Part shown: positions 35,498-43,583 of the stretch, one piece after another | Layout: each line of letters begins with the position of its first letter | Position numbering within the stretch: the stretch's first letter is position 1 | Assembly (NCBI GenBank): GCA_004379165.1 | Contig: NKXK01000024.1 | Span: forward strand, 124,001 to 188,000 | Direction of reading: 5' to 3' | Length of the DNA stretch: 64,000 nucleotides | From: Rhodocyclaceae bacterium | GTDB lineage: Bacteria > Pseudomonadota > Gammaproteobacteria > Burkholderiales > Rhodocyclaceae | Notes under the pieces: generated by a model | Seen by the model: the letters and a program-made list of their open reading frames with translations, nothing else | The model's database searches: none | What the model was told of the DNA's origin: nothing | Position numbers and translations under genes: made by a program

Positions 35498-35840
35498 CCT
35501 GGTGCTGCTGCTCGGCAGCGCCCATGCCGACAGCGTGCGCCTGCTGATCCAGAACTCGCCGCTGGCCGGCAGCCAGTATTACGCCCTCGACGCCTTCTGG
35601 GATGGCATCCGCGTCGGCGACCCGCTGAGGCTGATCCGTGAGCCGGACAACCGCCATGACCGCAACGCCATTCGCGTCGAATGGCGCGGCCACAAGCTGG
35701 GTTATGTGCCAAGGGCACAGAATGCCGCCGTCGCAGCCGCCATGGATGCCGGCGACCGCCTGAGCGCCCGCGTATCGTCGCTGAGTCACAACAATAACCC
35801 CTGGCTGCGGGTGACATTCGAGGTCTACCTCGAGCTGTGA
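35475..35840 (+). CDS. Exported HIRAN-domain protein
   Basis: 121 residues: signal peptide (RFLLTISLVLLLGSAHA) followed directly by a HIRAN domain (YYALDAFWDGIRVGDPLRLIREPDNRHDRNAIRVEWRGHKLGYVPRAQNAAVA). HIRAN is usually a single-stranded-DNA-end-binding module of helicases, so a secreted solo HIRAN is unusual. It begins 23 bp before the yraN stop (overlap). Confidence 0.85.
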   Translation: MRFLLTISLVLLLGSAHADSVRLLIQNSPLAGSQYYALDAFWDGIRVGDPLRLIREPDNRHDRNAIRVEWRGHKLGYVPRAQNAAVAAAMDAGDRLSARVSSLSHNNNPWLRVTFEVYLEL

Positions 35841-35882
35841 GGTAGAATGTGACGATTATTTGCCCCAACTGCTGACAAAAAC

Positions 35883-36473
35883 ATGGATCTGATTGCCCGC
35901 GTCGCCAAAAATTTCGAAGACAGCGCCCAAACCAAGCTGCACGCCGTCGAGGCACTGTCCGCCCCGATTGCCGCCGCGATCGAAACGATGTTCAACTGCC
36001 TGATAAACGGCGGCAAGATTCTGGCCTGCGGCAATGGCGGCTCGGCCGGCGACTCGCAGCACTTCGCCGCCGAACTGATCGGCCGCTTCGAAGCCGAGCG
36101 TCAGGAACTGGCGGCGATTGCGCTGACCACCGACAGTTCCATCCTCACCGCCGTCGGTAACGATTACTCGTTCAACCAGATTTTCTCCAAGCAGGTGCGC
36201 GGTCTCGGCCATGCCGGCGACGTCCTTCTGGCGATTTCGACCTCAGGCAACTCCGGCAACGTCATCGAGGCGATCAAGGCCGCCCACGATCACGACATGC
36301 TGGTGGTGGCGCTGACCGGCAAGGGCGGCGGCCAGATCAGCGAGATGCTGCGCGACGATGACATTCACCTCTGCGTGCCTGCGGATCGTACCGCCCGCAT
36401 CCAGGAAACCCACCTGCTCGTAATCCACTGCCTGTGCGACGGTATCGACGCACTTCTTCTCGGAGCCGAATGA
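35883..36473 (+). CDS. diaA: DnaA initiator-associating protein / sedoheptulose isomerase-like SIS protein
   Basis: 196 residues, single SIS domain: [57 protein letters not shown]. Very close to both DiaA and GmhA. Position between yraN and a BON lipoprotein (as in E. coli yraN-diaA-dolP) favours DiaA, which tunes initiation by binding DnaA; GmhA activity (heptose for LPS) cannot be excluded because hldE2 is present at 51.1 kb. Confidence 0.88.
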   Translation: MDLIARVAKNFEDSAQTKLHAVEALSAPIAAAIETMFNCLINGGKILACGNGGSAGDSQHFAAELIGRFEAERQELAAIALTTDSSILTAVGNDYSFNQIFSKQVRGLGHAGDVLLAISTSGNSGNVIEAIKAAHDHDMLVVALTGKGGGQISEMLRDDDIHLCVPADRTARIQETHLLVIHCLCDGIDALLLGAE

Positions 36474-37135
36474 TGCAGAAACCCCGCCTGACCCTCGCTG
36501 CCGCCGCACTTGTTGCCACCCTGCCCTTCCTGCAGGGCTGCGTGCCTGCAGTTATCGTCGGCGGCGCTGCGGCGGGCGTGCTGACGGCGCACGACCGTCG
36601 CTCGACCGGCACCCAGACCGACGACGAAACGGCCGAGTGGAAGGCGATGCAGAGCACTCCCGCGCAGTACAAGGAACTGACGCACGCCAACTTCACTTCC
36701 TACAACCGCCGACTGCTGATCACCGGCGAGGTGCCGAGCGACGAGGCGAAGTCGGGCATCGAAGCCAAGGTGCGCATGATCGACGGCATCCGCGAGGTGT
36801 ACAACGAACTCGGCATTGGCCCGGCGTCGTCGCTGGGCAGCCGCAGCACCGACAGCTTCATCACATCCAAGGTCAAGGCACGGCTGGTCGACACCAATCA
36901 GGTTTCAGCCAATCACATCAAGGTCGTCACCGAGCGCGGCATTGTTTACCTGATGGGTATCGTCAGCGAACGTGAAGCCAAGGTTGCCGTGGCGGTTGCC
37001 CGTACCACCGACGGCGTGCGCAAGGTGGTCAATGTGATGGAAGTGGTCAGCGAAGACGAAACCCGCCGCATCGACAACCAGACGCTGGGCGCGCGCAACC
37101 CGCCGACGCAGTCGGCGCCGGTTGAAAAGCGATAA
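36470..37135 (+). CDS. dolP: BON-domain outer-membrane lipoprotein (DolP/YraP)
   Basis: 221 residues: lipobox FLQGCVPA, then two BON domains ([33 protein letters not shown]... and [46 protein letters not shown]). DolP binds anionic phospholipids and supports BAM function in E. coli. Start MMQKP at 36470 overlaps the diaA stop (ATGA). Confidence 0.92.
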   Translation: MMQKPRLTLAAAALVATLPFLQGCVPAVIVGGAAAGVLTAHDRRSTGTQTDDETAEWKAMQSTPAQYKELTHANFTSYNRRLLITGEVPSDEAKSGIEAKVRMIDGIREVYNELGIGPASSLGSRSTDSFITSKVKARLVDTNQVSANHIKVVTERGIVYLMGIVSEREAKVAVAVARTTDGVRKVVNVMEVVSEDETRRIDNQTLGARNPPTQSAPVEKR

Positions 37136-37197
37136 GGGACTGACACCAGTACGCGGCAAGCCGGCCGCAGAGTGATACACGCTCAGGGGAGGGCGCC

Positions 37198-37581
37198 ATG
37201 AATCTTGAAAAGGTCATTTTCGGTTTCTTCATCGTTCTGGCAGCGACGCTGAATTTCGGCTTCTTCATCGGCGACATCGACCGCCCCGAACTGCACCATG
37301 TCTATGAACTGGCGGCGGCACTGGTCGTCAGCCTGATCGCCACCGCGCTCAAGTTCGGCGACCGTACCCAGATCGGCGCCATCCACCTCTCGACCAGCCT
37401 CGTCGCCGACCTGCAGCTGATCGCCGCGGCGATCACCTGGGCCGTTGCCGTCCATGTCACCGGCGAAGGCATGACCGCCAGCGTCACCTCCAGCGTCGTT
37501 TCGCTTTCCGGCGGCGCGCTGTTCGCCAATATTGTCTCGGTCATCATCCTTATCGCCGAAACCGTGATGATGCGGCGCTGA
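37198..37581 (+). CDS. Small membrane protein, DUF6394-like
   Basis: 127 residues with about four hydrophobic helices (KVIFGFFIVLAATLNFGFF, VYELAAALVVSLIATALKF, LQLIAAAITWAVAVHV, LFANIVSVIILIAETVM). Name remembered for similar betaproteobacterial proteins of unknown function. Strong ribosome site (GGGGAGGG). It is 25 bp upstream of the potassium channel gene, so a subunit or regulatory role for the channel is inferred, not shown. Confidence 0.78.
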   Translation: MNLEKVIFGFFIVLAATLNFGFFIGDIDRPELHHVYELAAALVVSLIATALKFGDRTQIGAIHLSTSLVADLQLIAAAITWAVAVHVTGEGMTASVTSSVVSLSGGALFANIVSVIILIAETVMMRR

Positions 37582-37606
37582 GCGCCCCGCCCCCGGAGCG
37601 ACGCGC

Positions 37607-39307
37607 GTGAACAGCGCCTTCTTCCTCGTTCTGCGGCGCATGCGGGCGCCGATCATTGTCCTCATCGTCATCTATGCGATCTCGGTGCTCGGCCTGACGC
37701 TGGTGCCCGGCGTCGATGCCGACGGCAAAGCCACCGCACCGCTCAGCTTCTTCCACGCCTTTTACTTCATCAGCTACACCGCCACGACCATCGGCTTCGG
37801 TGAAATCCCCGCCGCCTTTTCCGACGCGCAACGGCTATGGGTCATTGTCTGCATCTACCTGACGGTCATCGGCTGGTCGTATTCCGTGGTCACGCTGATC
37901 GCGCTGCTGCAGGACAAGGGCTTCCAGAATACGCTGACCACCAACCGCTTTATCCGCCGCGTCCGGCAGATTCGCGAACCGTTCTACATCGTCTGCGGCT
38001 GTGGAGAAACCGGCAGCCTGATTTGCAAGACCTTCGACCGCATCGGCCACGCTTTCGTCGTGGTGGAAAAGGACGAACTGCGGGTTGAAGAACTCGACCT
38101 GCTCGACTTCAAGACCGACACACCGGCACTGGCCGGCGATGCCCGCCTGCCGGAAACCCTGAACATTGCCGGCCTGCGCCACAAGCATTGTCGTGGCGTG
38201 CTGGCCGTCACCAACGACGAGCAGATCAACCTCGCTGTCGCCATCGGCGTCCGCCTGCTCAATCCCGACATTCCGGTGATCGCCCGGGCGCGCAGCGACA
38301 ACGTCGCCGCCAACATGGCCTCGTTTGGTACCGACCACATCATCAATCCCTTCCAGCGCTTTGCCGAGCATCTGGCGCTGGCCATCGCCGCACCGGAGCG
38401 TTTCCGGCTGATCGAGCTGATCACCGGCCTGCCGGAGTCGCCGATTCCCGAACCGCACCGGCCGCCGCGCGGCCACTGGATCATGTGCGGCTTCGGCCGT
38501 TTCGGACACGCCGTCGCCCGGCATCTGGAACCCACGGGGATCACGCTGACCATCATCGACCCGACGGCCGCTGACGCCGATCACGCCATCCCCGGCGACG
38601 GCACCGAGGCGCGCACGCTGCGCGCCGCTGGCATCGAGACGGCCGCCGGCATCATCGCCGGCACCGACAACGACGTGAACAACCTGTCGATTGCCGTCAC
38701 CGCCAAAGAACTGCGCCCCGACCTCTTCGTCGTGCTGCGCCAGAACCACCACGCCAACGGCCTGCTCTTCGAAGCCTTCGATGCCGACTTCGCGATGGTG
38801 CCCAGCCACATCGTCGCCCAGGAAAGCATTGCCCTGCTCACCACACCGCTGCTCGCCGAGTTCCTCAAGCAACTGAACGGTACCAACGAAGACTGGTGCA
38901 CCCGGCTGGTTCAGCGCCTGCAGACGCTATGCGACGGCCTGACCCCGGCCATCTCCAGCCTGCACTTCACCGCACGCGATACCCCTGCGGCCCATCGCGC
39001 GCTGATCATGGGGCAGCGATTCAAGCTCGGCGAGTTGCTGCGCGACGGCACCGACCGCACGTTGCCGCTGGCAGCCATCGTGCTGCTGGTCAAGCGCAAC
39101 GGCGAGATCCACCTCCTGCCCGACGACGACTTCCTGCTCGATGCCGGCGACCGCCTGCTCATCGCCAGCAGCCTCGACGCCCGCCGCAATCTCGAATTCA
39201 CTGTCGATAACGCCAACGAGCTCGATTACGTGCTCAATGGCCGCACTGACTCCGGCAGCTGGTTGTGGCAGAAAATCGCAGGAAAGGCGGCGGTCAAGGG
39301 TGAATGA
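37607..39307 (+). CDS. Two-helix potassium channel with tandem RCK (TrkA) domains
   Basis: 566 residues: first helix (PIIVLIVIYAISVLGLTLVPG), pore loop with selectivity filter TIGFGE, second helix (LWVIVCIYLTVIGWSYSVVTL), then RCK-N domain 1 (FYIVCGCGETGSLICKTF), RCK-N domain 2 (HWIMCGFGRFGHAVARHL) and a C-terminal TrkA-C (GEIHLLPDDDFLLDAGDRLLIA). A Kch-like channel gated by a nucleotide or ion ligand. GTG start with GGAG upstream. Physiological gating ligand unknown. Confidence 0.9.
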   Translation: MNSAFFLVLRRMRAPIIVLIVIYAISVLGLTLVPGVDADGKATAPLSFFHAFYFISYTATTIGFGEIPAAFSDAQRLWVIVCIYLTVIGWSYSVVTLIALLQDKGFQNTLTTNRFIRRVRQIREPFYIVCGCGETGSLICKTFDRIGHAFVVVEKDELRVEELDLLDFKTDTPALAGDARLPETLNIAGLRHKHCRGVLAVTNDEQINLAVAIGVRLLNPDIPVIARARSDNVAANMASFGTDHIINPFQRFAEHLALAIAAPERFRLIELITGLPESPIPEPHRPPRGHWIMCGFGRFGHAVARHLEPTGITLTIIDPTAADADHAIPGDGTEARTLRAAGIETAAGIIAGTDNDVNNLSIAVTAKELRPDLFVVLRQNHHANGLLFEAFDADFAMVPSHIVAQESIALLTTPLLAEFLKQLNGTNEDWCTRLVQRLQTLCDGLTPAISSLHFTARDTPAAHRALIMGQRFKLGELLRDGTDRTLPLAAIVLLVKRNGEIHLLPDDDFLLDAGDRLLIASSLDARRNLEFTVDNANELDYVLNGRTDSGSWLWQKIAGKAAVKGE

Positions 39308-39403
39308 CCAGTTGTGCAGGCGGCCGTGAGGCCACTGCCAAAATCAGCACAAAACCGGATCGCCTGACCAACTCGAAACGACCCCAAGCGGAGATTTGCA
39401 GGA
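39308..39403. other. Short gap, nothing recognised
   Basis: 96 bp between the convergent channel and SnoaL-like genes with no clear terminator. Confidence 0.4.
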
Positions 39404-39820
39404 TTACTCGTTGTTCTTTTCTAGCAGCTGTAACAAGCCATGCACATCGCCGAGGACCCATAGGTCAGCAACCCGTCCGTCCCTGAACGAAAAGAGCGCT
39501 GCGCCCGCCCACTCGACCTTTTTCCCAGTTGGTTTGAAGCCAAAAAAGTCGCCGCGGTGTATTCCTGAAAACCGCATTCGGGCAAAACACTGGTTGTCTT
39601 CCGCAACCAGGTCAAGAATGTCACATTGGTAAGCGCCAAGGGCCTGATGCACGAAATCAACGTACTCAGCAAACTCGGAATGTCCGGTTTTACGCTGACC
39701 GAGAGATCCTCTGAACGTGAAGTCTGGCTGAAGCAGCGCGGGAATTGCCGACTTGTCGCGCGTGTTCCATACATCAGCATAGAATTTTTGAACAACCGTC
39801 TTGAGGGCAGAATACTCCAT
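39404..39820 (-). CDS. SnoaL/NTF2-like (ester cyclase-type) protein
   Basis: 138 residues, NTF2-like cone fold: VVQKFYADVWNTRDKSAIPALLQPDFTFRGSLGQRKTGHSEFAEYVDFVHQAL, IHRGDFFGFKPTGKKVEWAGAALFSFRDGRVADLWVLGD. Similar to SnoaL-like polyketide cyclases of unknown substrate. The DNA is AT-richer than its neighbours and includes unusual codons, suggesting acquisition. It is followed upstream by a 147-bp gap with a 31-bp repeat; not part of the light operon, judged from the gap. Confidence 0.78.
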   Translation of the reverse strand: MEYSALKTVVQKFYADVWNTRDKSAIPALLQPDFTFRGSLGQRKTGHSEFAEYVDFVHQALGAYQCDILDLVAEDNQCFARMRFSGIHRGDFFGFKPTGKKVEWAGAALFSFRDGRVADLWVLGDVHGLLQLLEKNNE

Positions 39821-39888
39821 GGTGCGTACCGGGAAATTTCATGAGGGGCATCCATTTTGCCCCACGCCCTGCAATGTTTGGCAGGCCT

Positions 39889-39919
39889 GATTTTCGCCAC
39901 TTTTCCGGATTGACCGCAG
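39889..39919 (-). repeat. 31-bp USS-like repeat
   Basis: Minus strand CTGCGGTCAATCCGG, AAAA, GTGGCG, AAAATC: one mismatch from consensus. Sits at the 3' end of the light-response operon. Confidence 0.9.
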
Positions 39920-39967
39920 ACTTCGGTCATCAGCCACCTGCCAGACGATCAGGCACTCAGGTCAGAT

Positions 39968-40390
39968 CTACGCCGCCAGTACCCGCCGCAAGCCACGCAT
40001 CAGCGTCCCCAGCCCCGGTAGCTTCATGTACAGCTCTTCGCCGGTATCCCAGTAATCGCGGTGGTAATTGACCTTGCCGTCGCCGTCGAACTTGAGGTGG
40101 GAGACGCCGCGCATGACCTGCGTGGCGCCTTTGCCCCAGAGGCGGACGCGGAAGCAGAATTCCCAGATCAGCATGGCGCCGCCGGCATCAACCACCTTTT
40201 CGGTGACGACAAAACGCGGCTCGTCGACCTGCGTGAACATGTGACTGAAGATGCGCTGGATGGCGGGCAGGCCGCGGACTTCGTTGAAGGGATCCTTGAA
40301 CCAGGCATCGGCGCTGTAGAACTCCGGGAAGCGGGCGACGGATTCCGGTGTCAGCTCGTGATAGAAGCGGATCAGCGGGTCGAGATTCAT
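39968..40390 (-). CDS. NTF2-like protein, last gene of the light/stress operon
   Basis: 140 residues of a SnoaL-like fold (LIRFYHELTPESVARFPEFYSADAWFKDPFNEVRGLPAIQRIFSHMF, GVSHLKFDGDGKVNYHRDYWDTGEELYMKLPGLG). Such proteins accompany SDR, DUF3833, DUF1365 and Cfa genes in sigma/light-regulated lipid-modification clusters. Function unknown. One base from the SDR stop. Confidence 0.85.
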   Translation of the reverse strand: MNLDPLIRFYHELTPESVARFPEFYSADAWFKDPFNEVRGLPAIQRIFSHMFTQVDEPRFVVTEKVVDAGGAMLIWEFCFRVRLWGKGATQVMRGVSHLKFDGDGKVNYHRDYWDTGEELYMKLPGLGTLMRGLRRVLAA

Positions 40391-40391
40391 G

Positions 40392-41147
40392 TCAGGCTCC
40401 GGTAAAGCGGCGGATTAGCGGAAAGCTGAGGCAATACGGCAGGTGGGCGATGAGTTTCAGCATGCGCGTAAAGCGTTTCGGGAAGTGGATTTCGAAACGG
40501 CCGTCGGCAAAGCCATCAACCGCCGCCTTCGCGGCCGCCTCGGGCGTCAGCAGTGCCGGCATGTCGAAATCGTTTTTAGCGGTCAGCCGGGTGGCGACGA
40601 AGCCGGGATTGATGACCCAGACGCCGGTGCCGCGCGGCGCAAGATCGAGGTGCAGTACTTCGGCAAAGTGGATCAGCGCGGCCTTGCCCGGCCCGTAGCA
40701 CAATGCTTTGGGCAAACCACGGTAGCCGGCAACGCTGGCGACGAAGGCGATGCCGCCGCCCGGCTGGAGATCGCCGAGGACGGCGGCGGTGAGGCGCATC
40801 GCGGCATTGAAATTGACGGTGACCACCTTTTCCGCCACCGCCAGATCGAAATCGTCGGCGCGCATCGGCACATAGTCGCCCGCCAGATAGACAACCAGAT
40901 CGACACCGCCGAGCGTAGCAACCAGCGTGTCACGGGCGGCGCGCAGTGCGTCGGCGTCGGTGGCGTCGCAGGGTAGCAGCAAGGCGTCGGCAATCGCCAG
41001 CGCCTGCAGTTTGTCGCGGCTGCGCGCGGTCAGCGCGAGGCGGGCGCCGCGGCCCGCCAGTTCGTGCGCCATCGCGGCGCCAATGCCGGCCGAGGCACCG
41101 ACCAGCCAGACGCGGTTGCCGTGCCAATCGGAAATTTTCGGGTTCAT
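40392..41147 (-). CDS. Short-chain dehydrogenase/reductase
   Basis: 251 residues of a classical SDR: GASAGIGAAMAHEL (NAD(P)-binding), VYLAGD, and the Ser-Tyr-Lys triad in FVASVAGYRGLPKALCYGPGKAA. Substrate unknown; in this cluster type it is suspected to act on lipid or membrane-fatty-acid derivatives. The start at 41147 has GGAGG about eight bases upstream; a longer frame from 41174 is rejected. Confidence 0.9.
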   Translation of the reverse strand: MNPKISDWHGNRVWLVGASAGIGAAMAHELAGRGARLALTARSRDKLQALAIADALLLPCDATDADALRAARDTLVATLGGVDLVVYLAGDYVPMRADDFDLAVAEKVVTVNFNAAMRLTAAVLGDLQPGGGIAFVASVAGYRGLPKALCYGPGKAALIHFAEVLHLDLAPRGTGVWVINPGFVATRLTAKNDFDMPALLTPEAAAKAAVDGFADGRFEIHFPKRFTRMLKLIAHLPYCLSFPLIRRFTGA

Positions 41148-41183
41148 GATCGTGGCCTCCAGAGGGCGCCGCACTGACCACCC

Positions 41184-41214
41184 GATTCTTGGCTATTTTC
41201 CGGGTTGACCGCAG
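41184..41214 (-). repeat. 31-bp USS-like repeat in the operon
   Basis: Minus strand CTGCGGTCAACCCGG, AAAA, TAGCCA, AGAATC. In the 85-bp gap between DUF3833 and SDR genes, inside the presumed operon. Confidence 0.85.
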
Positions 41215-41232
41215 CAGGGCGCAGCACAGGCT

Positions 41233-41763
41233 TCATGGCGAGCGCTTCACGAAGGTCAGCGACACTTCGCCAAGGTTGAAGCCCCATTTCGACATGTAGG
41301 AGCGGTTGAGCATCACTTTCTCATCCATCAGGAACATCCAGTCGTCGAAATTGACGTGGTAGGTCTTGCCATCGACCGGCAGCGACAGCACGTAACGCCA
41401 GCGCAGCGCATTGCCGGCGACTTCGCCGAGTGCCTCGCCGACCACATCATCGGCCGTGCCGCGCCAGGTGCCGTCCGGCTGCTTTTTCAGTGTCCACACC
41501 CGGCGCGAGGTCGTGCCGTCGGACCACTTGAAATGCTCATCAAGCACGCCGGTATCGCCCGTCCATTTGGCTTCGATGACGACATGAAAGCGTTTCTGTA
41601 CCTCGCGGTCCCGCCCCTGGAAGATGCCCCAGGCGTCAAGCGTGCCGTTGAGGTACGTCTGCAGGTCGAGTTTCGGGGTTTCGGCGCGGTATTGCTCGAC
41701 GCCGGTCGTGGCGCAGCCGGCCAGGCCGAGGGTGAAGGCCGCCGCAGCGAGGATAAGTTTCAT
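41233..41763 (-). CDS. DUF3833 lipoprotein
   Basis: 176 residues: lipobox LGLAGCATT then the DUF3833 domain (YLNGTLDAWGIFQGRDREVQKRFHVVIEAKW ... SYMSKWGFNLGEVSLTF). DUF3833 genes regularly travel with DUF1365, Cfa, SDR and NTF2-like genes, as here; the protein is presumably on the inner face of the outer membrane. Function unknown. The MFS stop overlaps its start (4 bp). Confidence 0.88.
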   Translation of the reverse strand: MKLILAAAAFTLGLAGCATTGVEQYRAETPKLDLQTYLNGTLDAWGIFQGRDREVQKRFHVVIEAKWTGDTGVLDEHFKWSDGTTSRRVWTLKKQPDGTWRGTADDVVGEALGEVAGNALRWRYVLSLPVDGKTYHVNFDDWMFLMDEKVMLNRSYMSKWGFNLGEVSLTFVKRSP

Positions 41764-42983
41764 GACTTGATCTCCAGTGAATGTCGCCAGCGCCAGAGCA
41801 GCAGCGCGGCAACGGCCTTGAAGCCCAGCGGCAGCAGGGCATAGGCAAAAGTGAGGGCGCCCAGGCCGCTGTCCTGCCCCGGCACATAGCCGAGCAGACC
41901 GAGCAGCGGCAGCGACAGGCCGGCGGCGAGGGCGAGGTTGAGCTTGGCAACGAAATTCCAGACGCCGAAGCAGGCGCCGGCCTGCCCCTGACGCTCGCCA
42001 AGGTCAGCGGCAATTGCAGCCGGCAAGGCGAGATCGGCGCCCAGCGCCAGACCGGAGGCGACACAGATCACGGCAAACGGCCAGAGGTCGCCGGTCCCGA
42101 GCAGGGTGGCGCCGGCAAAGGCGACGATCGACAGCAACATCGCCGCCCACCAGGCCATAGGTCGGCCATAGGCAGAAGACAGCCGCACCCACAATGGGAG
42201 CGAAGCGGCACCGGCGATGAAATAGAGCGCCAGCAGCGGGCCGCTGGCTTTTTCGGAGCCGAGGACATCGGCCACGAAAAAGAGAAACAGCGTGGCCGGC
42301 AGCGCGGCGGCAATGCCGTTGGCGACGAAGATCAGCAGCAGCCGGCGGAATGCGAGATCGGCAAACACCCGGCGCAAGCTGGGCAGCAGCGGTTGCGCCG
42401 CCGCCACGACCGGGTGGCCGTCGGCGACGCGCGAGAAGGTGATGGCCGCAGCGACCAGCAGCACCGGCGGCAGAACCCAGGCCAGCCGGGCAATACCTTC
42501 GCCGAGTTCTGGTGCCAGGAGCGTCGGCAGCGCCGCAGCCAGCACCACGCCAAGCAGACCGAAGCCTTCACGGCTGGCGGTGAGGCGGGTTCGTGTTGAG
42601 GAATCCTCGCCGACATCCGCCCCCCAGGCCTGATAGGCGACCGACGCCGCCGAGAAGCCGAGGTAAGTCAGTGCCAGCGAGGCGAGCAGCCAGGCAGCAA
42701 CGTAAGTCTCAGGCGGGTTAAGCAGGGCGACGAAGCCGAGCGCGAACGGCAGCAGCGCGACGGCGACCATGGTCGGCCGCCGCACGCGGTCAGCCAGCCA
42801 GCCCAGCCAGGGGTCGATGCCGGCATCGAGCAGGCGGGCGCCGAGCAGGATGGCGCCGAGCAGCGGCAGCGCCATACCCGCCGTCTCGGCGTAGAAGCGT
42901 GGCACATGGACGTAGATGGGCAACGCCGCGAAGGCCAGCGGCAGGCCGAGCAGGCCGTAAGCGAGGACGGTGCCGCGAGTCAT
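41760..42983 (-). CDS. MFS transporter of the MFS_2/GPH type
   Basis: 407 residues with 12 predicted membrane segments. Motifs ARLLDAGIDPWLGWLADRVRRPT after helix 2 match the GPH/sugar-cation symporter (MFS_2) class. In this cluster it could move lipid-like or pigment-related molecules, which is inference. Sits between the chalcone-isomerase-like and DUF3833 genes with a 14-bp gap and a 4-bp overlap. Confidence 0.85.
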   Translation of the reverse strand: MTRGTVLAYGLLGLPLAFAALPIYVHVPRFYAETAGMALPLLGAILLGARLLDAGIDPWLGWLADRVRRPTMVAVALLPFALGFVALLNPPETYVAAWLLASLALTYLGFSAASVAYQAWGADVGEDSSTRTRLTASREGFGLLGVVLAAALPTLLAPELGEGIARLAWVLPPVLLVAAAITFSRVADGHPVVAAAQPLLPSLRRVFADLAFRRLLLIFVANGIAAALPATLFLFFVADVLGSEKASGPLLALYFIAGAASLPLWVRLSSAYGRPMAWWAAMLLSIVAFAGATLLGTGDLWPFAVICVASGLALGADLALPAAIAADLGERQGQAGACFGVWNFVAKLNLALAAGLSLPLLGLLGYVPGQDSGLGALTFAYALLPLGFKAVAALLLWRWRHSLEIKS

Positions 42984-42997
42984 CGCCGCCCCCTGCC

Positions 42998-43528
42998 TCA
43001 GGTCACAGGCCGTTTGAGCAGCAGCGCCCGCAGATCCGGGGCGCTGGTACGCGGGTCGAGCCAGATGCCGAAGAAACGGCGCGCGAATTCCGGCTCCATG
43101 ATCTCGCCGGCGGGCCGGCCGTTGTAGATGAAACCAGCACCGTCGGGGCGGTAGTGGCCGATGATGTGGTCACCGGATTTCACGTCGGGGAAGATCTTCG
43201 CCATCTGTTCGCCCCAGCGCTTGAGACTGGCCTCGTCGCCACCCATCGGCCGCATTTCCTTGACGCTGGCTTCAGCAATCGCGACACCGGACAGATTGCG
43301 CTTGTAGTCGAGGCGCAAGGCCAGTGGCGGGCGTTGCGGGTCATCACCGGCCCACAGCGTCGCCTCGTAGACGAGGAAGCCGAAGCGGCGAAACTCGCCG
43401 TTGCCCCAGCGCTTGAGCCCGGCGGTCGGATCGGTGTTGGCGAAGGCTGGCGAAGTGATTGCGGGCAAGCCGAAGGCGGCACCGCCCGACAGCGCCAGCA
43501 GCAGGCGACGACGTCCCGCGGAGGCCAT
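42998..43528 (-). CDS. Exported chalcone-isomerase-like protein
   Basis: 176 residues: N-terminal export signal with paired arginines (RRRLLLALSGGAAFG), then a CHI-like domain (FGFLVYEATLWAG ... LDYKRNLSGVAIAEASVKEM). The bacterial CHI-like family binds fatty acids or is of unknown role; enzymatic flavonoid activity is unlikely. Start 43528; the frame is open further upstream across the 31-bp repeat, but those residues are not family-like. Confidence 0.8.
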   Translation of the reverse strand: MASAGRRRLLLALSGGAAFGLPAITSPAFANTDPTAGLKRWGNGEFRRFGFLVYEATLWAGDDPQRPPLALRLDYKRNLSGVAIAEASVKEMRPMGGDEASLKRWGEQMAKIFPDVKSGDHIIGHYRPDGAGFIYNGRPAGEIMEPEFARRFFGIWLDPRTSAPDLRALLLKRPVT

Positions 43529-43531
43529 GCC

Positions 43532-43562
43532 GTTTTCAGGCGTTTTTCCGGGTTCACCGTAG
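43532..43562 (-). repeat. 31-bp USS-like repeat in the operon
   Basis: Minus strand CTACGGTGAACCCGG, AAAA, ACGCCT, GAAAAC. Lies in the 55-bp gap between cfa and the chalcone-isomerase-like gene. Confidence 0.8.
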
Positions 43563-43583
43563 CGCGCTGCGGGCGCGACCAGA

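Noticed and set aside
38910..39307. Possible frameshift at the end of the potassium channel
   Set aside because: The frame is open to a stop and the TrkA-C end is present, so no break is needed.
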